From Salibaculum halophilum (lineage in GTDB: Bacteria > Pseudomonadota > Alphaproteobacteria > Rhodobacterales > Rhodobacteraceae): a stretch of 64,000 bases of DNA. The notes under the pieces were generated by a model, which worked only from the letters and a program-made list of their open reading frames with translations, was not told the origin of the DNA and ran no database searches. Positions within the stretch are counted from its first letter, which is position 1. Each line of letters starts with the position of its first letter. The stretch spans positions 57,577 to 121,576 of the forward strand of contig NZ_MSIT01000010.1 in NCBI RefSeq assembly GCF_002094885.1, in the 5' to 3' direction. Shown here in pieces: positions 25,760 through 35,133 of the stretch. Both the position numbers and the translations under genes were made by a program.

Positions 25760-27991
25760 CTAGCCCTCGATCCGGCGCAGGTCGGCCACGGCGAGGCAAG
25801 TGGTGCGGATGCGCGAGAGCAGGTTCAGCCGGTTGCGCCGCAGCACCGCGCTGTCGGCATTGATCTGGACCTGTTCGAAGAAGGCGTCGATGGGCGCGCG
25901 CAATCCGGCCATGGCGGCCATGGCGCCGGCGAAATCCTCGGCCGCCATGGCCGGGGTGATGCGCGTGTCGGCGTCGTCGAGCGCGGCGAAGAGGGCGGTT
26001 TCCGCCGCGTCCTCGGCGAACCTGATATCGGCGCCGAAGGAATATTCGACGCCGTCGGCGTCCTCGGCCTGGGTGAGGATGTTGTTGGCGCGCTTGAAGC
26101 CCTGGATCAGGTTCTCGCCATCCTCGGTGCGCAGGAAAGTCTCCAGCGCCTCGGCCCGCTTGACCAGCAGGGTCAGGTCGTCGGCGCCCTCCATGGCGAG
26201 GCAGGCGTCGATGACGTCATGGCGGATGCCCGCGCCGCGCAGGTGGACCTTGAGGCGGTCGTGGAAGAAGGCGAGGAGGTCCTCCTGAACATCGGCTGAG
26301 TTTCGGAGTCTAAAGTGATTATCCTCGCCCAACCCTCCGTCTTTTGAGATGCGAACGTAATAATCTGGATCTGTCTCGTCGAAATCGGTTAGAAAATTTT
26401 CTAGCATTTTGAAGTTGCCGTTTTCAGCTCTGCCGCAAAGCCTGTCTTCGCGCGAAAACGACTCGGTCAACGAGCCATGAGCTGTTGCGACCAACAATTG
26501 GATCGATAGTTTATTTTGCTTTGCCAGCAGTAAGCGAATAACGCCCAACGCAGCGCGGCGCAGGGCGTAGGGGTCCTTGCTGCCCGTCGGTTTCTCGTCG
26601 ATCGCCCAGAAGCCCGTCAGCGTGTCGATCTTGTCGGCGAGCGCCACGGCGACCGAGACCGGCGCGCTTGGCACGTCGTCGTCCTGGCCCATGGGTTTCC
26701 AGTGGTCGCGGCAGGCGTCGGCGACCTCCGGGCTGCGCCCGGCCTCCAGCGCGTAATACCGGCCCATCACGCCCTGCAACTCGGGAAACTCGCCCACCAT
26801 TTCCGAGCGCAGGTCGGCCTTGGCGATGCGCGCGGCCTCTTGGGCCTGCTCGGGGTCGGCCCCCACATGCGGCGCGATCTCGCGGGCCAGCGCGGCGATG
26901 CGTGTCACGCGCTCGGCCTGGCTGCCCAGCTTGGCGTGGAAGGTCACCGCACCCAGCCCGTCGCACCAGTCCTGCATGCCGGCCCTGGCCACGCGAAGGT
27001 CGTTGTCCCAGAAGAACCGGGCGTCGGCCAGCCGCGCGGCCAGCACCTTTTGATTGCCGGCGAGAATGGTGCTGCCGCCATCCGGCGCGGCGATGTTGGC
27101 GACGGTAACGAAGCGGGTGATCTGCCCGGTCTTGTCGCGCAGGGAAAAGAACTTCTGGTGTTCCTTCATCGAGGTCTGCAGCACCTCGGGCGGCAGGTGC
27201 AGGAAATCGGCGTCGATCTCGCCCATCAGCACCACGGGCCATTCCACAAGCCCCGCGACCTCGGCCAGCAGGCCGGGGTCCTCGACCAGCTCCAGCCCGG
27301 CGGCGAAGGCCAGATTGACGGCCTCCTGCCGGATGTGGTCGGCGCGTTCCTCGGCGCGTAGCAGGACTTTCGCCTGTTTCAGTTTCGCCTCGTAATCCTC
27401 GAAGGAGGTGACGGCAAAGGCGTCGGGCGCCATGAAGCGGTGCCCGCGCGTGGTGTTGCCGGCGTTGATCCCGTCGATCTCCAGCGGGACGATCTGGGCG
27501 CCGTCCTCATCGGTCAGCAGGCACAGTATGGACTGCAAGGGCCGCACCCAGCGCAAGGCGCCCGCGCCCCAGCGCATGGACTTGGGCCAAGGGAAGTGGC
27601 GCACCGTGTGGTCGAGCACCTCGGCCACGATATCGGGCGCGGGGCGGCCCTTGTGCGCGATCACCGCGAAATAGACCTGCGCCTTGCCGGTGTCGCGCAC
27701 CTCCAGCGCAGTGCGGTCCACCCCGGCGCCGCGGCAGAAGCCCTCGATGGCCTTGTCCGGCGCGCCGACCTTGGGGCCTTTGCGCTCTTCTCGGGTGTCG
27801 GGGCTTTCGCTCGACAGCCCCTCGACCGACAGCGCGAGGCGGCGCGGCGTGTGAAAGGCGCCCGCGCTGGCATAGGTCAATCCGGCCTCGACCAGCCCGT
27901 CGGTGACAAGGCGCTTGAGGTCGGCGGCGGCCCTGGCCTGCATCCGCGCCGGGATTTCCTCGGAGAAGAGTTCGATCAGGAGATCAGGCAT
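25760..27991 (-). CDS. glyS: Glycine-tRNA ligase beta subunit, with a low-G+C internal segment
   Basis: 743 aa from the ATG at 27991; codons further upstream lie inside the neighbouring gene. PDLLIELFSEEIPARMQ opens the protein, with the KSMRWG, FPELQGVMGRYYA and KPTGSKDPYALRRAALG motifs of the family. Beta subunits are usually near 690 aa. The excess lies at residues about 480-565, encoded by 26296-26545, which is about 44% G+C over 26341-26520 by hand count against roughly 68% around it. The frame stays open. It forms the alpha2-beta2 enzyme with GlyQ. Confidence 0.93.
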   Translation of the reverse strand: MPDLLIELFSEEIPARMQARAAADLKRLVTDGLVEAGLTYASAGAFHTPRRLALSVEGLSSESPDTREERKGPKVGAPDKAIEGFCRGAGVDRTALEVRDTGKAQVYFAVIAHKGRPAPDIVAEVLDHTVRHFPWPKSMRWGAGALRWVRPLQSILCLLTDEDGAQIVPLEIDGINAGNTTRGHRFMAPDAFAVTSFEDYEAKLKQAKVLLRAEERADHIRQEAVNLAFAAGLELVEDPGLLAEVAGLVEWPVVLMGEIDADFLHLPPEVLQTSMKEHQKFFSLRDKTGQITRFVTVANIAAPDGGSTILAGNQKVLAARLADARFFWDNDLRVARAGMQDWCDGLGAVTFHAKLGSQAERVTRIAALAREIAPHVGADPEQAQEAARIAKADLRSEMVGEFPELQGVMGRYYALEAGRSPEVADACRDHWKPMGQDDDVPSAPVSVAVALADKIDTLTGFWAIDEKPTGSKDPYALRRAALGVIRLLLAKQNKLSIQLLVATAHGSLTESFSREDRLCGRAENGNFKMLENFLTDFDETDPDYYVRISKDGGLGEDNHFRLRNSADVQEDLLAFFHDRLKVHLRGAGIRHDVIDACLAMEGADDLTLLVKRAEALETFLRTEDGENLIQGFKRANNILTQAEDADGVEYSFGADIRFAEDAAETALFAALDDADTRITPAMAAEDFAGAMAAMAGLRAPIDAFFEQVQINADSAVLRRNRLNLLSRIRTTCLAVADLRRIEG

Positions 27992-27992
27992 G

Positions 27993-28523
27993 TCAGTCGT
28001 CCTCCGGGGGGGCGGGGCAGTCGTCTGGGACGGGCTCGCCGTCGAAGACGACTTCGCCGCAGCGGTTGATCTGGTGCCAGGCATAGCCGCGCCCGTCGGG
28101 CATGACAGCGACGAGGCGGTCGATGCCGTACTCGATGTTCTTGACACCCATGATGGGCAGGGCCGCGCCGGACTCCAGCGCCGCGCCGATCTCGCGCGCG
28201 TCGTAGCAGTCGAACCAGCCCGGCCCGGTCAGCGGCTCGGCGGCCTCGGCGATGGTGTAGCTCTTGCGCAGGTCGTCCTGCGACAGCGGCGTGTCGAAAC
28301 AGGCGCGAAAGCGGATCGGGCTGCTGTTGGCGTCGATGGCGCGGAAATTGTCGAATGCGACGGCCTCGGGCGTGCCGGTGTCAGCGCGGGTCAGCTGCAC
28401 GCCGCCGGCCGCCTCGGCGCCGACCTCCTCGTAAAAGGCGTAGACCTGCAGGTAATACATCGCCGCCCCGGCCACCAGCGCCGTCAGGACCATGGCCACG
28501 ATGACAAGTCGCACCGGGGTCAT
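27993..28523 (-). CDS. Single-pass membrane protein between glyQ and glyS (DUF6446-like)
   Basis: 176 aa. One N-terminal membrane anchor ([21 protein letters not shown]) is followed by a periplasmic domain with an [13 protein letters not shown] segment, a DCYDAREIG motif and three cysteines. From memory this matches a Rhodobacterales-specific family found between the glycyl-tRNA synthetase subunit genes; function unknown. It overlaps glyQ by 4 bp and is one base from glyS, so it is in the same transcript. Confidence 0.78.
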   Translation of the reverse strand: MTPVRLVIVAMVLTALVAGAAMYYLQVYAFYEEVGAEAAGGVQLTRADTGTPEAVAFDNFRAIDANSSPIRFRACFDTPLSQDDLRKSYTIAEAAEPLTGPGWFDCYDAREIGAALESGAALPIMGVKNIEYGIDRLVAVMPDGRGYAWHQINRCGEVVFDGEPVPDDCPAPPEDD

Positions 28524-29455
28524 GCCGCCGCCCCGCCGGCCTCGGTCTGCACGAAAGCGTCGGCGCAGAGCTTCGCCAGCGCGCGCACCCGGCCGATGTA
28601 GGCCTGCCGCTCGGTGACCGAGATCACGCCGCGCGCGTCCAGCAGGTTGAAGATGTGGCTGGCCTTGATGCACTGGTCATAGGCGGGGTGGGCCATGACG
28701 ATGCGCCGGCCGGTCACGGGGTCCTCGGCGGGCCGGTCGAGGATGCGGGCGCATTCGGCCTCGGCCTCTTCGAAATGGCGCAGAAGGACCTCGGTGTCGG
28801 CCACGTCGAAGTTCCAGCGGCTGTACTCGGCCTCGGTCTGGCGGAAGACGTCGCCGTAGGTCAGCGGCTGGGCCGCGTCGGGCGCGTTGAAGGGCATCTC
28901 CATCACGTGGTCGATGCCCAGCACGTACATCGCCAGCCGTTCCAGCCCGTAAGTCAGCTCCCCCGAGACGGGGTGGCAGTCGTGCCCGCCGACCTGCTGG
29001 AAATAGGTGAACTGCGACACTTCCATGCCGTCGCACCAGACTTCCCAGCCCAGGCCCCAGGCCCCGAGGGTGGGGCTTTCCCAGTCATCCTCGACAAAGC
29101 GGATGTCGTGATGCGCCATGTCGATGCCGATGGCCTGAAGGCTTCCGAGGTAGAGGTCCTGCAGGTCCGGCGGGCTGGGTTTGATCAGCACCTGGAACTG
29201 GTAGTAATGCTGCAACCGGTTGGGGTTGTCGCCGTAGCGCCCGTCGGTGGGCCGCCGCGAAGGCTGCACGTAGGCCGCCGCCCAGGGCCGCGTGCCGAGG
29301 CTGCGCAGGGTGGTCGCGGGATGAAAGGTGCCCGCGCCGACCTCCATGTCGTAGGGCTGCAGCACTGCGCAGCCCTGCGCCGCCCAGTAGGACTGCAGCC
29401 GCAGGATGACCTCCTGAAAGCTGCGGGGCCGGGTCTGTCTGGGGGCGTCAGCCAT
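28520..29455 (-). CDS. glyQ: Glycine-tRNA ligase alpha subunit
   Basis: 311 aa from the ATG at 29455. Signature stretches are [57 protein letters not shown] and [13 protein letters not shown], the class II catalytic core that makes glycyl-adenylate. It is the first gene of the glyQ-small gene-glyS operon and is divergent from the peptidoglycan-binding pseudo-protease gene, with 281 bp between them in which I see no recognisable site. Confidence 0.97.
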   Translation of the reverse strand: MADAPRQTRPRSFQEVILRLQSYWAAQGCAVLQPYDMEVGAGTFHPATTLRSLGTRPWAAAYVQPSRRPTDGRYGDNPNRLQHYYQFQVLIKPSPPDLQDLYLGSLQAIGIDMAHHDIRFVEDDWESPTLGAWGLGWEVWCDGMEVSQFTYFQQVGGHDCHPVSGELTYGLERLAMYVLGIDHVMEMPFNAPDAAQPLTYGDVFRQTEAEYSRWNFDVADTEVLLRHFEEAEAECARILDRPAEDPVTGRRIVMAHPAYDQCIKASHIFNLLDARGVISVTERQAYIGRVRALAKLCADAFVQTEAGGAAA

Positions 29456-29736
29456 GGCAAGCCTCTCGGTTCTCGGCGCGGGGGCCACCGCTGGCGGGCG
29501 GCGCACGCCGAATGCGTTCGCGCGTGTCAATAGGCGGGGCGGCGGTCAGGGTCAATGCGCCCGCCGCCGCGGCCCGGCACGGCCCGCGGTGCCCGTGACC
29601 CCGCGCCGATAAGCGGCCGTGTACCGCCGCAATTTCGGCGTGCAAAACGCCTTTTGTCTGGTAAGTTATGCGCTGGGGCCGCCCCGTGCGGGGCGGTGCG
29701 ACAACGAGTGACACGAACGGGGATGGAGTGGGTGAC

Positions 29737-31482
29737 ATGCGCAGGATGACGAGTGGGCTTTTCGCGATCGTTCTGGCCGTGGCGGTCAGCGGCCTTGCCG
29801 CCGGGTCGGCGGCGGCGCAGCAACGCGCCTGGGTCCAGATCGAGGCCCAGCGCACCCTGACCGACGCGCAGGAGTCCGCCCGCGGTTACGCCGCGGCCGG
29901 CATCGACGATGTCAACGGCTTCCTGCTTGGCAGCGGCTGGTACGGGATCGCCCTCGGCCCCTATACCGAGGGCGAGGCCCGGTCGGTGCGCCGGACCTTG
30001 CGTGCCCGCGGGCTGATCCCGGCCGACAGCTACCTTGTCGATGGCAGCCGGTTCGGACAGCGCTACTGGCCGGCCGGGGTGACGGGCGCGGCAGCCGCGC
30101 CGGAAAACGCGCCGCAGGCCGAACCGGCCGCGCCCGACCCTATCGCCATTCCCGACGAGACCGTGGCTGAGGCCCGCGCCGCCGAACGCCGGCTGACCCG
30201 CGCCGACAAACGCGAGCTGCAGGAAATGCTGCAATGGGCGGGCCACTATACCGGCCCCATCGACGGGCTGTTCGGGGGCGGCACGCGCCGTGCCATGGCC
30301 GCCTGGCAGGAGGCCAACAATCACGAGGTTACAGGGGTCATGACCACCGGCCAGAGGGCCGAGCTTCTGGCCGCCTACAACGCGATTCTCGACGGGCTGG
30401 ACATGGCCACGGTCCGCGATGAAACTGCCGGGATCGAGATGACGATGCCCACCGGGGTCGTCGCCTTCGAGGGCTACGAGCCCCCCTTCGCCCGCTATGA
30501 CGCGACCGGCGATCTGGACGCGCAGGTCCTGCTGATCTCGCAACCCGGCGACCGGACGCGGATGTTCGGCCTCTACGAGATCATGCAGACGCTGGAAATC
30601 GTCCCCCGCGAGGGGCCGCGCGAGCGGACCGCGCAGGGCTTCACCATCGAAGGGATCGGCGAGGAAATCCATTCCTTCACCTCCGTGTCGCTGGACGATG
30701 GCCGCATAAAGGGCTTCACCCTTGTCTGGCCCGCCGGCGACGCGGACCGCCGCGCCCGGGTGCTCGACGAGATGCGCGCCAGCTTTGCGCGGACGGATGG
30801 CGTGCTCGACCCCGCGATCGCGCCGCCCGACGACGACCAGGCCATTGATCTGGTCTCGGGCCTGCAGGTGCGCCGCCCGCTGCGCGACCGCAGCGGGTTC
30901 TACGTCAACGAGGGCGGTGACGTGCTGACCACGACCGAGGCCGTCGAGGGCTGCGGGTCGATCACCCTGGCCAAGGCGCATGAGGCGCGCCCTGTCCATC
31001 GCGACGATGCCCTCGGCCTGGCGGTGCTGCGCCCCGAGGACGCGCTTGCGCCGCCGCAGGTGGCGGATTTCAACGTCGGCGTGCCGCGCCTGCAGGCCGA
31101 TGTGGCCGTGGCGGGCTTTCCCTACGGCGGCGTGCTGGCCACGCCGGCGCTGACCTTCGGCACGCTAGCCGATATCCGCGGCCTTGAGGGCGAGGACACG
31201 GTCAAGCGCCTCTCCCTGGCGGCCGAGGAGGGCGACGCCGGTGGGCCGGTCTTCGACGACGGCGGGGCTGTTCTGGGGATGCTGCTGCCGCGCCGGCCCG
31301 AGAACGGCCGGGTCCTGCCGCCCGACGTGTCGTTTTCGGTGCATGCCGATCAGATCGTCGCCTCGCTCGACGCGGCGGGGGTGCCGGTGCAGACAACCGA
31401 CGTGGAGGCCAGCATGAGCCCCGCCGCCCTGACGCAGATGGCCGCCGACGTGGCCGTCCTTGTCAGCTGCTGGGAGAACTGA
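29737..31482 (+). CDS. SPOR and peptidoglycan-binding protein with an inactivated trypsin-like domain
   Basis: 581 aa, signal peptide cleaved after AAGSAAAQ. Residues about 26-105 resemble a SPOR repeat (QQRAWVQIEAQRTLTDAQ); about 152-205 are a PG_binding_1 domain (LQEMLQWAGHYTGPIDGLFG). The C-terminal part is a chymotrypsin-fold domain, but all three catalytic positions are changed: Glu401 in TTTEAVEGC for His, Gly427 in DALGLAVLR for Asp, Ala501 in EGDAGGPVFD for Ser. It should bind wall peptidoglycan and some partner rather than cut it. Transcribed away from glyQ. Confidence 0.85.
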   Translation: MRRMTSGLFAIVLAVAVSGLAAGSAAAQQRAWVQIEAQRTLTDAQESARGYAAAGIDDVNGFLLGSGWYGIALGPYTEGEARSVRRTLRARGLIPADSYLVDGSRFGQRYWPAGVTGAAAAPENAPQAEPAAPDPIAIPDETVAEARAAERRLTRADKRELQEMLQWAGHYTGPIDGLFGGGTRRAMAAWQEANNHEVTGVMTTGQRAELLAAYNAILDGLDMATVRDETAGIEMTMPTGVVAFEGYEPPFARYDATGDLDAQVLLISQPGDRTRMFGLYEIMQTLEIVPREGPRERTAQGFTIEGIGEEIHSFTSVSLDDGRIKGFTLVWPAGDADRRARVLDEMRASFARTDGVLDPAIAPPDDDQAIDLVSGLQVRRPLRDRSGFYVNEGGDVLTTTEAVEGCGSITLAKAHEARPVHRDDALGLAVLRPEDALAPPQVADFNVGVPRLQADVAVAGFPYGGVLATPALTFGTLADIRGLEGEDTVKRLSLAAEEGDAGGPVFDDGGAVLGMLLPRRPENGRVLPPDVSFSVHADQIVASLDAAGVPVQTTDVEASMSPAALTQMAADVAVLVSCWEN

Positions 31483-31502
31483 GCGCCCGGGTCGCGGCCG
31501 GG

Positions 31503-31544
31503 GCGCGCGGTCGACCGCGCGCGGCGGCGCGTCGACGCGCCGCC
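31503..31544. repeat. Palindrome cluster E after the pseudo-protease gene
   Basis: 31503-31522 is a 20-bp perfect palindrome (core GCGCGGTCGACCGCGC) and 31523-31544 a 22-bp perfect palindrome (core GCGCGTCGACGCGC). They abut exactly, as in cluster D. The second is identical to the first unit of cluster F at 49351-49372. Confidence 0.88.
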
Positions 31545-31654
31545 TTGTCCCGCGGCGGGGATTTTTGCCTGATCCGGGCCGTGACTCTGGCCGCGGGCAG
31601 GCTTGGTCCCTAGGATGATGCCGTGCGCCAATGCGCAAACGGAACGGGGGCAGT

Positions 31655-32050
31655 ATGGCCGGCGACTACGAGGACCTGACCGACGATCATGGCACGCGGC
31701 CCCGCTACGCCTCGCGCGGGTGGGTCCTGTCCATGCTGCGCGGGCAGGAGGGGCTGGGCGACACCTTTTGGGTGGGCTGCCTGGGCATGTGGTTCGTGGC
31801 CGCGCCGGGCGCGGTGCTCGGGGCCGTTCTGCTGCGCGCGGTCGGCGCGGGACCCGGGCTTATGGCGGCGGCGCAACTGCTCTTCTTCGGGGTTCTGGCG
31901 GCCTGGTTCCTCGCGCTGACCCGGGCGGTCTGGTGCGCCGCGCGACGCACCCCGCAGGCCGGGGCCTGGCGCTGGGCCGGGCTGGCGATCGCGCTTGTCC
32001 AGGGCCTGGCCTGCCTCGCCCTTGCGCTGATGCCTCTGGCCGGAGGCTGA
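31655..32050 (+). CDS. Small inner-membrane protein, unknown function
   Basis: 131 aa from the ATG at 31655. A polar start ([18 protein letters not shown]) precedes three membrane helices at roughly 43-65, 70-92 and 105-128. I recognise no family. It is 5 bp from the DUF1007 gene and so belongs to the metal-transport unit after it, possibly as a small accessory. Confidence 0.65.
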   Translation: MAGDYEDLTDDHGTRPRYASRGWVLSMLRGQEGLGDTFWVGCLGMWFVAAPGAVLGAVLLRAVGAGPGLMAAAQLLFFGVLAAWFLALTRAVWCAARRTPQAGAWRWAGLAIALVQGLACLALALMPLAGG

Positions 32051-32055
32051 TCGCC

Positions 32056-32685
32056 ATGCGGCGCGCGCTGACAGCCCTTGCCGCCCTGCTGGCCGCCCCG
32101 GCGCAGGCGCACCCGCATCTTTTCGTGGATGCGCGGGTCGCGCTTGTCTACGAGGGGCGCAGCCTGCAGGCGGTGCGCCTGACCTGGACCTACGACGAAT
32201 TCTTCTCGCTCCTGCTGACCGAGGACCTCGGGATCGACTCCGACATGGACGGGCAATTGACCGAGGCCGAGCTGGACACCCTCTCCGGGGCGGTCCTCGA
32301 CTGGCCCGAGGGCTACGAGGGGGACCTTTACGTCACGCAGCAGGGCCAACCCGTGGAACTGGGCGCGCGGCAGGACGCCTCGGTCGCCTTCGAGGACGGC
32401 CAGATCATCGAGCGCCACACCCGCCCCGTCACCTCAGCCGCACCGGGCGGTGCGACCGTTCGAGTCTACGACCCGGGCTATTACACAGCCTACACGGTGG
32501 TCACCCCGGTGACGGTCAGCGGCACCGACGCCTGCGCCGCGCAGGTGACCCGCGCCGATCTGGTCGCGGCGACCGAGAAGGTGGACGAATTGCTTTACGG
32601 CATGCCGCAGGATCAGGCCGAGGCCCAGTTTCCGCAGGTCGGCAAGGATTTCGCCGACACGATCCGCGTGACATGCGACGGTTGA
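32056..32685 (+). CDS. DUF1007 periplasmic protein linked to metal export
   Basis: 209 aa with a signal peptide ([16 protein letters not shown]). The mature N-terminus [16 protein letters not shown] is the DUF1007 signature, its histidines probably binding metal. An EF-hand-like loop [16 protein letters not shown] at about residues 63-78 could bind calcium. Proteins of this family pair with NicO/RcnA-type transporters; the next gene, overlapping by 13 bp, is one. Confidence 0.9.
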   Translation: MRRALTALAALLAAPAQAHPHLFVDARVALVYEGRSLQAVRLTWTYDEFFSLLLTEDLGIDSDMDGQLTEAELDTLSGAVLDWPEGYEGDLYVTQQGQPVELGARQDASVAFEDGQIIERHTRPVTSAAPGGATVRVYDPGYYTAYTVVTPVTVSGTDACAAQVTRADLVAATEKVDELLYGMPQDQAEAQFPQVGKDFADTIRVTCDG

Positions 32686-33581
32686 GCCTGCTTCCCGCCG
32701 CGGCGCTGCTGGCGCTGGCGGTCTGGCTCTGGGGCTACGGCGGGGCCGACCAGTTGGCGCGCTGGGCCGCCGCCGGGCAGCGCGACGTGCAGACGGCCAT
32801 GGCCGGCGCGCTGCGCGCCCTGAAACAGGGCCAGCCCGGGGCGCTGGCCACGCTCTGGGGCCTGTGTTTCGCCTATGGGTTTTTCCACGCGGCCGGGCCG
32901 GGCCACGGCAAGCTGGTGATCGGCGGCTACGGTCTGGGGCGCCGGGTGCCGCTGCTGCGCCTGTCGGGGCTGGCGCTGGCGTCCTCGCTGGGGCAGGCCG
33001 CGACGGCGGTGGTGCTGATCTATTCCGCCGTGCTGCTGTTGGGCTGGACCCGGCAACAGGTGCAGGGCCTGTCGGACGGGCTCTTCGCGGCGCTGTCCTA
33101 CGGTGCCGTCGGGCTGATCGGGCTGTGGCTGCTGTGGCGCGGTGCACGCAAGCTGCTGCGCGGACGCTCTGCGGCCGGTCAGGATCAGGCGCACGACGGC
33201 GCCGCCCCGTGCGAGACCTGCGGTCATGCCCATGGCCCGACGGTCGACCAGGCCGAGGCGGTGCGCTCGCTGCCCGAGGCGCTGGCTCTGGTCGGCGCGG
33301 TGGCGATCCGGCCCTGCACCGGTGCGCTGTTTCTGCTGATCCTGACCTGGCGACTGGGGATCGACTGGGCGGGCATCATCGGCGCGGTCGTCATGGGGCT
33401 GGGAACCGCGACAGTGACGGTCGCGGTGGCCGTCGCGGCCGTTGTCTTCCGCGAAAGCACGCTGCTGCAGGCCGCCGCCCAGCGCGGCACCGCCCGCGCG
33501 CTCGCCCTCATCGAGGTGCTGGCGGGGCTGACGGTGGCGCTGTTGGCGGCGCAATTGCTGATGCGGCAGGGCGTTTTCTAG
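32673..33581 (+). CDS. NicO/RcnA-type nickel-cobalt transporter
   Basis: 302 aa, six or seven helices. The first cytoplasmic-membrane motif is [18 protein letters not shown], the second is [16 protein letters not shown]; these histidine- and cysteine-bearing segments line the metal path in the NiCoT/NicO family. A loop at about 170-190 ([17 protein letters not shown]) adds His and Cys for metal capture. With the DUF1007 partner it probably exports or takes up Ni, Co or Zn; direction cannot be told from sequence. Confidence 0.88.
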   Translation: MRRLSLLPAAALLALAVWLWGYGGADQLARWAAAGQRDVQTAMAGALRALKQGQPGALATLWGLCFAYGFFHAAGPGHGKLVIGGYGLGRRVPLLRLSGLALASSLGQAATAVVLIYSAVLLLGWTRQQVQGLSDGLFAALSYGAVGLIGLWLLWRGARKLLRGRSAAGQDQAHDGAAPCETCGHAHGPTVDQAEAVRSLPEALALVGAVAIRPCTGALFLLILTWRLGIDWAGIIGAVVMGLGTATVTVAVAVAAVVFRESTLLQAAAQRGTARALALIEVLAGLTVALLAAQLLMRQGVF

Positions 33582-33636
33582 CCGGCGCCCGCGGGCGGTT
33601 CTGGACCTGCACAAGAACCGGGCGTAAGGCTGCGTC

Positions 33637-35016
33637 ATGATGCAACCTGCCCCTCGGATCGCCCATGCCCGGCAGCTACTGAACCTCGGCCTGCCGCTGG
33701 TCGGCGCCAACCTTGCGGGTTTTCTGATCCACATGACCGATACCCTGATGCTGGGCTGGTACGACGTGACCGCGCTGGCGGCCGCGACCGTGGCCAACGG
33801 GCTCTGGTTCGTCGTCTTCATCGTCGGCGCTGGGTTCGGGCACGCGGTCACGCCCATGGTGGCCGAAGCGGTGGAACAGGGCGACGATGTCAGCGCCCGG
33901 CGCATCACGCGCATGGGGCTGTGGCTGTCGATGGCCTATGGCCTCGTCGCGGTGGCGCTGCTGTGGCGCGGCGCGGACCTGCTGCGCCTGATCGGCCAGC
34001 CCGAGGCGGTGGCGGTGGCCGGCGGGCAATACCTTTCGATCGCGATCCTGGGCTTTTTCCCGGCGCTGGCCGGCCATGTCATGCGGTCCTTTCTGGGGGC
34101 GGTGCAACTGACGGCGGTGCAGCTCTGGATCACGCTGGCCGCGCTGGTGTTGAACGCCGGGTTCAACTACGCGCTGATCTTCGGCAACCTCGGGTCGCCG
34201 GAACTGGGCATCGAGGGGGCGGCGCTGGCCTCGGTCCTGACGCACGCGGTGCAGATGGGCGCGCTGATGGCCTATGCCCAGTGGAAACGGCCCGATCTGG
34301 CCCTGTTTCGCCGCATCTGGAATCCCGATGCCGAGGTCATGGCGCGGGTGTTCAGGCTGGGCCTGCCGGTGGGCGGCGCGGCGCTGTCGGAAAGCGGGCT
34401 GTTCACCGGGTCGTCGATCATGATGGGCTGGCTGGGCGAGGTGGAGTTGGCCGCCCACGGCATCGCGCTGCAACTGACGGCGGTGATGTTCATGTTTCAC
34501 GTCGGCATGTCCAATGCGGCTACCATCCGGATCGGCAGCCATTTCGGCCGCCGCGACGGCCCGGGGATGCGGCGCACCGCCGAGGCGTCGTTCGCGCTGT
34601 CGATGTTTTTCGGCATCTTTGCCATCGCAGTGTTCCTGCTGCTGCCCGAAACGCTGGTGGCGCTTTTCGTGGACCCGGACGAGCCCCGGCGCGGCGCGGT
34701 GATCGCGCTGGGCGCCGGGCTGGTGACGATCGGGGCGCTGTTCCAGTTCGTGGATGCGGCCCAGATCGTCGCGTTGTCGAACCTGCGCGGCATGCAGGAC
34801 ACCAACGTGCCGATGTGGCTGGCCGCGCTCAGCTACTGGGGCATCGGCCTGCCGGCGGGCTTTGTGCTGGGCGTCCCGCTCGGGCTGGACGGGGCCGGTG
34901 TCTGGTTCGGGATGACGCTGGGGCTGACGGCGGCGGCGCTGATGCTGACGGTCCGGCTGCTGCGGCAACTTGCGCGCGTGGGCGCGGTGCCGCACGCCGG
35001 GCTACGGGCCGGTTAG
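33637..35016 (+). CDS. MATE-family multidrug/cation efflux protein
   Basis: 459 aa, twelve helices in two six-helix halves. N-terminal LLNLGLPLVGANLAGFLIHMTDTLMLG and the mid-protein LGLPVGGAALSESGLFTGSSIMMGWLG are the repeated MatE motifs. These pumps expel organic cations in exchange for Na+ or H+. Two tandem Met codons at the start make the exact initiator uncertain by one. It is 55 bp downstream of the NicO gene. Confidence 0.92.
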   Translation: MMQPAPRIAHARQLLNLGLPLVGANLAGFLIHMTDTLMLGWYDVTALAAATVANGLWFVVFIVGAGFGHAVTPMVAEAVEQGDDVSARRITRMGLWLSMAYGLVAVALLWRGADLLRLIGQPEAVAVAGGQYLSIAILGFFPALAGHVMRSFLGAVQLTAVQLWITLAALVLNAGFNYALIFGNLGSPELGIEGAALASVLTHAVQMGALMAYAQWKRPDLALFRRIWNPDAEVMARVFRLGLPVGGAALSESGLFTGSSIMMGWLGEVELAAHGIALQLTAVMFMFHVGMSNAATIRIGSHFGRRDGPGMRRTAEASFALSMFFGIFAIAVFLLLPETLVALFVDPDEPRRGAVIALGAGLVTIGALFQFVDAAQIVALSNLRGMQDTNVPMWLAALSYWGIGLPAGFVLGVPLGLDGAGVWFGMTLGLTAAALMLTVRLLRQLARVGAVPHAGLRAG

Positions 35017-35133
35017 CCGCAGCGCAGCACTTGCATCGGTGCGGGGCCTTGGCCATTCTTGCCGAAGACAAGGCCGCACGGCGGCCCAATGTCGCATCAC
35101 CAACGCGCAGGCCGCAAAGGGGCAGGGCAGAGC

